Below, piece by piece: positions 5,720 to 10,343 of a DNA stretch of 10,343 bases. Under the pieces are notes generated by a model that made no database searches, was not told the DNA's origin, and was given only the letters and a program-made list of their open reading frames with translations. This DNA comes from Deltaproteobacteria bacterium. Lineage in GTDB: Bacteria; Myxococcota_A; Bradymonadia; UBA7976; VGTA01. The translations under genes and the position numbers were made by a program. The stretch's first letter is position 1. Each line of letters starts with the position of its first letter. Location of the stretch: positions 1-10,343 of the forward strand of contig VGTA01000060.1 of NCBI GenBank assembly GCA_016874875.1. The letters run 5' to 3'.

Positions 5720-8700
5720 AGGCGTGACTCCTGCGCGAGGGGGGCGGCGGCGCCCCGGAGGCGGGCGAGGCGGGCGAGGGCGGGGAGGACCAAGAGCACG
5801 AGCAGCGTGGAGGCGCTGAGGCCAAAGATGAGCGTGAGGGCGAGCGGGGCGCGCAGCTCAGCGCCCTCGCCCCGCGGCGAGAGCATCGGCGCGAGGCCGA
5901 TGAGGGTGGTGAGGGTGGTCATCAGGATGGGGCGCAGGCGCGTCCTGCCGGCGCTCACGAGCGCGTCGTCGAGGCTGAGCCCCTCCGCGCGCCGCCGCTG
6001 GGCGGCGTCGATGAGGACGATGGCGTTGTTGACCACCACGCCGCTGAGCGTGATCAGCCCCACAAAGACCACCACCGACAGGGGGGTCTGCGTCCACCAC
6101 AGCCCCACCACCACCCCGATGGCGGCGAGGGGGACGGCGCCCATGATGAGGAGGGGCGCGACGAGACTCTCGAACTGCGTGGCCATCACCACAAACACCA
6201 AGAAGAGCGACAGCAGCAGCGCGCCGGAGAGCTGCGCGCCGCTCTCCTCGAGCTCGCGCTCCTGCCCGCCGCGCCGCGCCTCCACCCCCGCCGGGAGGCG
6301 CACGCCGTCGAGGGCGCGCTCCACCTGCGCCGCGCGCGCGCCGAGCTCAAAGGCGGAGGCGTGGGCGGTGAGCTCAGCGGCGCGCTGCCCATCGAGGTGC
6401 CGAATCTCAGCGGGGCCCTCGCCGGGGACGACGTCGGCGAGGGCGGCGAGGGGCATGGGGGCGCGCGGGCCGCTGGGGGCGGGGGGGGGGCTGATCAGGA
6501 GCGTGGCGAGGCGCTCGGCGGTGAGCGCCGCCGCCCCCGCCGCGCGCACCACGATGGGCAGCCGCGCCTCCCCCCAGCGCACCTCGAGCGCCTCCTCGCC
6601 CGTGAGCTGCGCGCGCACCTGCTCCGCCACCGCGAGGGGGGTGAGGCCGACGTGGGCGAGGCGCGCGTAGTCGTAGCGAATCTGCACCTCCGGGTACCCC
6701 TCGCGCGCGCCGCGGCGCAGGTCGGAGATGCCGCGCCCCTCGAGCGGGCGGAGCGCGTCATAGACCCTCCGCTCCGCCTCGCGCAGGGCGCTGAGCGACT
6801 GCGCGCGCAGCGTGACGCGCAGGGGGGGCTTGACGGTGAGCAGGGAGGGGCGCGAGAGGCGGAGCGCGGCGCCGGGCTCGCTGGCGGCGAGGGCGCGGAG
6901 GGCGTCGCCCACGGGGTCCTCGAGGCCGCGGGCGGCGAGGGAGAGGGCGAGGCGCGCCTGGTGGGGGCCGCGCTCCTCCGCCGCCTGCCCCTCCGCCTCG
7001 TCCTGCCCGATCACGAGCTCGACGCGCGTGACGCGCGGGTCGGCGGAGAGGGCGCCCGCCCAGCGGCTGAGGCGCCGCTGCGTCTCGGGGAGGGCGGTGC
7101 CCACAGGGAGGTCCACGTCGGCGATGAGCGTCCCCTGCGACACATCGGGCAGCAGCGCGCGCGGCACGCTGGGCGCGAGGGACCACGCCCAGGCGGCGAG
7201 GGCGGCGGTGAGGGCGAGGGGGAGGGCGGGGCGGCGGAGGGCGGCGCGCAGGACGCGCGCGTAGCCCCGCTCCACGCCGCCGAGCGCCCACCCCACGGCG
7301 GCGCTCGCCCCGCGCAGCGGCGCCCCCGCCGCGCGGCTGAGGAGCCACCAGGGGAGGCGGAGGGCGGCGAGGAGCGCGAGCAGGGCGAGGAGCGCGGCGT
7401 TGGCGGCGAGGCGCGCGCCCCAGTCCGCGAGGGCGAGGGGGAGGGTGAGGGGGGCGGCGAGGGCGCGCCCGTCTTTGGCGCGCGCCTGAGAGCCCGCCCG
7501 CCGCGCCCACGCCCTCAGCTGCCCGAGGGGCAGGAGCCCGAGTCCCGCGGGGGCGGGCGGGGCGGGCTCGCGGGCGGGCTCGCGGGCGGGCTCGCGGGCG
7601 GGCTCGCGGGCGGCGAGGGCGGGCACCACCACGAGCGCCACGGCGAGGGAGGCGAGCAGCGCGGCGACCACCGTGAGCGCGAGGTCGCGGAACACCTGCC
7701 CAGCGAGCCCCTCGATCAACGCCACGGGCGCGAACACCGCCACGGTGGTGAGGGTGGAGGCCACCACGGCCCCCCCCACCTCCGCCGCCCCCAGCGCCGC
7801 CGCTGCCAGCGGGGGCTCCCCCGCCTCTCGGCGCTGCGCGATCGCCTCAAGGACCACCACGGCGTTGTCGACGAGCATGCCGACGCCGAGGGCGAGCCCG
7901 CCGAGCGACATCAGGTTGAGACTCACGCCGAGGAGCTGCATGGGGATAAAGCTGAGCGCCACGCTCAGGGGAATCGAGAGCGCCACCACGACCGTCTGGT
8001 AGGCGGAGCCCAAGAACAAGAAGAGCACCACCACGGCGAGCAGCCCCCCCGACCAGATGGCGCCGCTCACGGCGGCGAGGGCGTCCTCAATAAAGCGCGC
8101 CTGGTCGCGCGTGAGGTAGGCGCGCAGGCCCTTGGGGTGCGCTGGGCGCAAGGGCAGGGCGGCGGCGGCGCGCAGGGCGGGGTCGAGGGGCGGGAGGGCG
8201 AAGAGGGCGGCGCGCAGCCCCCGCGCCACGTCCACGAGGTTGGCCTCAGACTGCCTGTACACCTGCACGCGCACGGCCTCCTCAGCCCCCACCTGCACCC
8301 ACGCCGCGCGCTCCTCCACGCCCAGGCGCGCGTCGGCGAGGTCCTTGAGCCGCAGCCACGCGCCGCCGCGCTCAGCGATGAGCGTCTCTTGGAGCGCCTC
8401 GAGGTCCGCCAGCTGCGCCACGGTCCGCACCAGCAGCTCCCCGCCGTCGGTGTGGAGCCGCCCGCCGGCGATGTTGACGTGGGCGGCGCTGAGCGCCGCG
8501 CTCACCTCGGAGGCGGTGAGGGCGTGCCGGCGGAGCGCCTCGTCGTGCAGCTCCACCTCCACCCGCGCCACGTCGCCCCCCACCACGCGCACCGCCGCCA
8601 CCCCCTCCACCTGGTGGAGGGCGGGGGTGAGGAGGTCCTCGGCGTAGCGCCGCACCTCGGCGAGGGAGAGCCCGGAGGCGTCGTCGCGGGTGAGCGCGAG

Positions 8701-9108
8701 CTCGAGCACGGGCTCGAGCGTGGGGTCGTAGCGGAGCACCTGCGGGGGGTCCACGCCCTTGGGGAGCTGCAGCTGGTCGAGGCGCTCATAGACGCGCTGG
8801 AGGACGGCGTCGAGGTCGGCGCCCCAGCGCAGCTCGAGCTGCACCTCCGAGAGGCCCGCCCCGCTGCGGCTCCGGAGGGCGCGCAGCCCCTCCACGGTGC
8901 TCAGCCGCTGCTCCACCGCCTCCGTCAGCTCCGCCTCCACCTCCTCAGGGGCGGCACCTGCGTAGCGGGTCTGCACCGTGAGCGAGGGGAACGAGAGCGG
9001 CGGCATCAGCGACATGGGGAGCTGCTGGTAGGCGAGCGCCCCAAAGAGCGTGGCCGCCACCGTGAGCATGGTCACCGCCACAGGGCGGCGCACGATGAGC
9101 TCAAACAT
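5716..9108 (-). CDS. RND-superfamily efflux permease (HAE-type)
   Basis: A 1130-aa inner-membrane proton-driven transporter. It begins MFELIVRRPVAVTML, the classic RND first helix. Porter domains lie at ~40-335 and ~650-950, with membrane helices at ~345-500 and ~960-1115. The TM4 motif GVGMLVDNAVVVLE has D414 then Asn (AcrB has Asp-Asp). TM10 GVVVNNAIVLID has Asn where AcrB has Lys940, a pattern common in other RND subgroups. Between TM6 and TM7 is a long insert (~501-615) with four REPA repeats and an extra hydrophobic stretch (567-592). This makes the protein longer than the usual ~1040 aa. The ATG at 9108 is preferred over an upstream in-frame start at 9348, because AAAGGTG lies 6 nt before it and the longer form would run antisense through the divergent gene's signal peptide. 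No adaptor or outer-membrane channel gene is visible. It is co-transcribed with the peptidase fusion gene. The substrate is unknown. Confidence 0.92.
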   Translation of the reverse strand: MFELIVRRPVAVTMLTVAATLFGALAYQQLPMSLMPPLSFPSLTVQTRYAGAAPEEVEAELTEAVEQRLSTVEGLRALRSRSGAGLSEVQLELRWGADLDAVLQRVYERLDQLQLPKGVDPPQVLRYDPTLEPVLELALTRDDASGLSLAEVRRYAEDLLTPALHQVEGVAAVRVVGGDVARVEVELHDEALRRHALTASEVSAALSAAHVNIAGGRLHTDGGELLVRTVAQLADLEALQETLIAERGGAWLRLKDLADARLGVEERAAWVQVGAEEAVRVQVYRQSEANLVDVARGLRAALFALPPLDPALRAAAALPLRPAHPKGLRAYLTRDQARFIEDALAAVSGAIWSGGLLAVVVLFLFLGSAYQTVVVALSIPLSVALSFIPMQLLGVSLNLMSLGGLALGVGMLVDNAVVVLEAIAQRREAGEPPLAAAALGAAEVGGAVVASTLTTVAVFAPVALIEGLAGQVFRDLALTVVAALLASLAVALVVVPALAAREPAREPAREPAREPAPPAPAGLGLLPLGQLRAWARRAGSQARAKDGRALAAPLTLPLALADWGARLAANAALLALLALLAALRLPWWLLSRAAGAPLRGASAAVGWALGGVERGYARVLRAALRRPALPLALTAALAAWAWSLAPSVPRALLPDVSQGTLIADVDLPVGTALPETQRRLSRWAGALSADPRVTRVELVIGQDEAEGQAAEERGPHQARLALSLAARGLEDPVGDALRALAASEPGAALRLSRPSLLTVKPPLRVTLRAQSLSALREAERRVYDALRPLEGRGISDLRRGAREGYPEVQIRYDYARLAHVGLTPLAVAEQVRAQLTGEEALEVRWGEARLPIVVRAAGAAALTAERLATLLISPPPAPSGPRAPMPLAALADVVPGEGPAEIRHLDGQRAAELTAHASAFELGARAAQVERALDGVRLPAGVEARRGGQERELEESGAQLSGALLLSLFLVFVVMATQFESLVAPLLIMGAVPLAAIGVVVGLWWTQTPLSVVVFVGLITLSGVVVNNAIVLIDAAQRRRAEGLSLDDALVSAGRTRLRPILMTTLTTLIGLAPMLSPRGEGAELRAPLALTLIFGLSASTLLVLLVLPALARLARLRGAAAPLAQESRL
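5728..5732 (-). promoter_or_regulatory. Shine-Dalgarno of the peptidase-PDZ-thioredoxin gene
   Basis: The minus strand reads AGGAG, 8 nt before the ATG at 5719-5717, within the final codons of the RND gene. With the ATGA overlap it fixes the start and implies coupled translation. Confidence 0.7.
6481..6490 (+). repeat. G10 homopolymer inside the RND gene
   Basis: Ten consecutive G on the plus strand (C10 in the coding sense) encode part of S-P-P-P at residues 873-876 in the second porter half. A one-base slip would shift the frame before the last six membrane helices. It could be a contingency tract, an error-prone assembly site, or a chance result of Pro codon bias. Confidence 0.7.
7560..7607 (-). 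repeat. Four perfect 12-bp tandem repeats in the RND gene
   Basis: On the plus strand the unit GGGCGGGCTCGC occurs four times without mismatch. In the coding sense it gives Arg-Glu-Pro-Ala x4 (residues 501-516), directly after TM6. The unit is a multiple of 3, so a copy-number change would alter linker length without breaking the frame. Confidence 0.9.
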
Positions 9109-9114
9109 GACGGG

Positions 9115-9121
9115 CACCTTT
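9115..9121 (-). promoter_or_regulatory. Shine-Dalgarno deciding the RND start
   Basis: The minus strand reads AAAGGTG, 6 nt before ATG at 9108-9106. It supports the start at the conserved MFELIVRRP terminus. Confidence 0.6.
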
Positions 9122-9128
9122 CGAGAGA

Positions 9129-9146
9129 GGCGCGCGGGGGCGCGCC
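9129..9146. repeat. Short GC inverted repeat in the RND leader
   Basis: GGCGCGC at 9129-9135 and GCGCGCC at 9140-9146 can form a 7-bp stem with a GGGG (CCCC on the transcript) loop, just upstream of the RND Shine-Dalgarno. It could affect translation, but short GC palindromes are common by chance in such DNA. Confidence 0.35.
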
Positions 9147-9159
9147 GCGACGGGGGAAG

Positions 9160-9185
9160 TGCATAGAAGCGGAGCGCTTTGTCAA
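9160..9185 (-). promoter_or_regulatory. Candidate promoter for the RND / peptidase unit
   Basis: The minus strand has a perfect -35 hexamer TTGACA (9185-9180) and a TATGCA (9165-9160). The spacer is only 14 bp, shorter than the sigma70 optimum of 17. It would give a leader of about 45 nt. The rest of the 9109-9253 divergent region is GC-rich. I could not find a convincing promoter for the plus-strand gene there. Confidence 0.35.
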
Positions 9186-9240
9186 GGCTTGAGCCCGCGC
9201 CCCCGATGTGCGAGCGTACACGGAGCCTCCGCGCGCCCAC

Positions 9241-9246
9241 GAAAGG
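9241..9246 (+). promoter_or_regulatory. Probable Shine-Dalgarno of the TSP3 gene
   Basis: GAAAGG lies 7 nt before ATG at 9254. An in-frame ATG at 9206 exists but has no such site and would put 16 polar residues before the signal peptide, so 9254 is preferred. Confidence 0.45.
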
Positions 9247-9253
9247 CCCCGCT

Positions 9254-10343
9254 ATGCCCCCCCACCCCGCCTCGCCACGCGCCCGCGCGCTCGCGCTCCC
9301 CCTCGCGCTCCCCCTCGCGCTCCCCCTCGCGCTCCCCCTCGCGCTCACTCAAGAGGCGCGCGCGCGCTCCTTCCGCTTCGCCGACCTCCCCAACGGCAAC
9401 GAGCTGCGCAACCTCTACTCCTGCGACCTCTGCCACGACACCAACCTGCCGCTCAACAACCGTTTCGGTCGCGACGCCTGGGCCAGCTTCTCCCCCACCT
9501 ACCAGCGCCTCTCGGGGGCGCAGGTGGTGTGGAGCGCGCTCTACGCCCTCGACTCCGACGGCGACGGCTACACCAACGGCGAGGAGCTCGGCGACCCCTA
9601 CGGGCAGTGGTCCTCGGGGCGCACGCCGCTGCGCCGCGCCCTCTCCGACCCCAGCAGCCGCTTCTCCACCCCGAGTCTGCCCAGCTGCGGCGACGGCGTG
9701 GTGAGCGGCTACGGCGAGGACTGCGACGGCGCCGCCCTCGCGGGGCGCACCTGCCAGAGTCTAGGCTACACCGGGGGCGCGCTCTCGTGCCGCGCCACCT
9801 GCACCTTTGACGTGAGCGCCTGCACGCGCGACGCCGACGCCGACGGCGTGTCGGACGCCACCGACAACTGCCCCACCACCGCCAACCCCACCCAAGCCGA
9901 CCTCGACGCCGACCGGATCGGCGACGCCTGCGACCCCGACCTCGACGGCGACGGGCGCGCCAACGCCTCCGATAACTGCCCCACCACCGCCAACCCCACC
10001 CAAGCCGACCTCGACGCCGACGGCGCGGGCGACGCCTGCGACTCCGACCTCGACGGTGACGGGCGCGCCAACGCCTCCGATAACTGCCCCAACACCGCCA
10101 ACCCCACCCAAGCCGACCTCGACGCCGACGGCGCGGGCGACGCCTGCGACTCCGACCTCGACGGCGACGGGCGCGCCAACGCCTCCGATAACTGCCCCAA
10201 CACCGCCAACCCCACCCAAGCCGACCTCGACGCCGACGGCGCGGGCGACGCCTGCGACCCCGACGCCGACGGCGACGGCGCGCCAGACTCCTCCGACAAC
10301 TGCCTCCGCCTCGCCAACCCCACCCAAGCCGACCTCGACGCCG
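9254..10343 (+). CDS. Secreted temptin-like / Cys-rich / thrombospondin type 3 repeat protein, 3' end outside the window
   Basis: An open frame of 363 codons runs past the window end. Residues 1-~37 form a signal peptide: Arg-containing start, then (LALP)x4 LALT and a possible Ala-x-Ala site near 35-37. Residues ~40-125 read LPNG, C57-x2-C60-H61, NNRFGRDAW, DSDGDGYTNGEELGDP and W..GRTP. This order matches the temptin Cys/Cys-type domain of secreted animal proteins, here with an added CxxCH that could be a c-type haem site or simply paired cysteines. Residues ~144-190 (SCGDGVV...EDCDG...C...C) are a Cys module of the kind common in myxobacterial surface proteins. From 193 on there are five TSP3 units (DNCPxxANPTQADLDADGxGDACD), which in the family bind calcium through Asp side chains. 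It is divergent from the RND gene. Its likely place is the cell surface or the medium. The C-terminal anchor is unseen. Confidence 0.88.
   Translation, partial: MPPHPASPRARALALPLALPLALPLALPLALTQEARARSFRFADLPNGNELRNLYSCDLCHDTNLPLNNRFGRDAWASFSPTYQRLSGAQVVWSALYALDSDGDGYTNGEELGDPYGQWSSGRTPLRRALSDPSSRFSTPSLPSCGDGVVSGYGEDCDGAALAGRTCQSLGYTGGALSCRATCTFDVSACTRDADADGVSDATDNCPTTANPTQADLDADRIGDACDPDLDGDGRANASDNCPTTANPTQADLDADGAGDACDSDLDGDGRANASDNCPNTANPTQADLDADGAGDACDSDLDGDGRANASDNCPNTANPTQADLDADGAGDACDPDADGDGAPDSSDNCLRLANPTQADLDA
9290..9346 (+). repeat. 12-bp tandem repeat forming the signal-peptide core
   Basis: The unit CTCGCGCTCCCC occurs four times perfectly plus 9 bp of a fifth, in frame, and encodes Leu-Ala-Leu-Pro. 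The whole hydrophobic core of the signal peptide is made of it. Gain or loss of units would lengthen or shorten the core by four residues without a frameshift. Confidence 0.92.
9863..10343 (+). repeat. 108-bp tandem array encoding TSP3 units
   Basis: Units start at 9863, 9971, 10079, 10187 and 10295, each exactly 108 bp (36 aa), and the array continues beyond the window. The units at 9971 and 10079 differ at only two bases that I can count. The unit at 9863 and the second half of the 10187 unit are more diverged. Near identity at silent positions indicates recent duplication or gene conversion. Confidence 0.93.

Noticed and set aside
6361..9192. Long plus-strand open frame (943 codons) opposite the RND gene
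   Set aside because: It is a shadow of a high-GC gene. Its translation is Gly/Glu/Arg/His-rich without domains, while the minus strand gives a complete RND transporter.
9109..9348. 80-residue N-terminal extension of the RND protein from an in-frame start at 9348
   Set aside because: The extension is SARG-type low complexity created by the antisense of the divergent gene's signal-peptide repeat. The conserved RND terminus and a Shine-Dalgarno sit at 9108.
9159..9810. Two plus-strand open frames starting at 9159 and 9208
   Set aside because: Wrong frames over the TSP3 gene. They give Arg/Pro/Ser-rich strings, whereas the frame from 9254 gives signal peptide, temptin-like domain and TSP3 repeats.
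9761..10327. Two minus-strand repetitive open frames (188 and 185 codons)
   Set aside because: They are antisense to the TSP3 array. Their repeats only mirror the 108-bp units, and the plus frame has the textbook TSP3 motif.
9863..10343. CRISPR-like array because of regular repeats
   Set aside because: Repeats are contiguous, 108 bp, in frame and without unique spacers; they encode protein.

Overview
The window is very GC-rich and is almost fully coding. Genes are tightly packed, two junctions are ATGA start/stop overlaps, and Shine-Dalgarno sites can be read directly. Several traits point to a myxobacterium-like Gram-negative (Myxococcota, Bradymonadota or another former deltaproteobacterium). 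These are a secreted protein with a CGDG...EDCDG cysteine module and thrombospondin type 3 repeats, a caspase-clan peptidase, an RND permease and a c-di-GMP protein. The assignment is by protein style only; there is no rRNA or other phylogenetic marker in the window.

Layout from right to left, since most genes are on the minus strand. (a) 9254-10343, plus strand: a secreted protein cut by the window end. It has a signal peptide built from a 12-bp tandem repeat, a temptin-like CxxCH/DSDGDG domain, a Cys-rich module and a nearly identical 108-bp repeat array. (b) 9109-9253: a divergent intergenic region with a candidate promoter toward the minus strand. (c) 9108-3509, minus strand: a two-gene unit. 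A 1130-aa RND permease overlaps by ATGA a 736-aa protein that joins a clan CD (caspase/legumain-type) cysteine peptidase, a helical linker, a PDZ domain and a TlpA-like thioredoxin. No membrane-fusion or outer-membrane partner lies in the window. (d) 3387-3508: an intergenic region with a good sigma70-like promoter and a strong inverted repeat at the predicted transcription start. (e) 3386 to at least 1, minus strand: a second operon. It holds a lysine 2,3-aminomutase-like radical SAM enzyme, then a 630-aa protein (degenerate kinase ATPase, REC, EAL), then the start of a third gene that overlaps it by ATGA.

The second operon pairs a PLP/radical-SAM amino acid mutase with a c-di-GMP phosphodiesterase that looks catalytically complete. 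The first pairs a membrane pump with what is probably an envelope protease carrying its own redox domain. The least familiar items are this RND plus caspase-PDZ-thioredoxin pair and the temptin-like/TSP3 secreted protein transcribed divergently from it. Simple-sequence tracts in or next to genes (G-run cluster 112-175, G10 at 6481-6490, 12-bp repeats at 7560-7607 and 9290-9346) could make length or frame variable. No gene-free stretch exceeds 300 bases, and I see no tRNA, rRNA, CRISPR array or insertion sequence.
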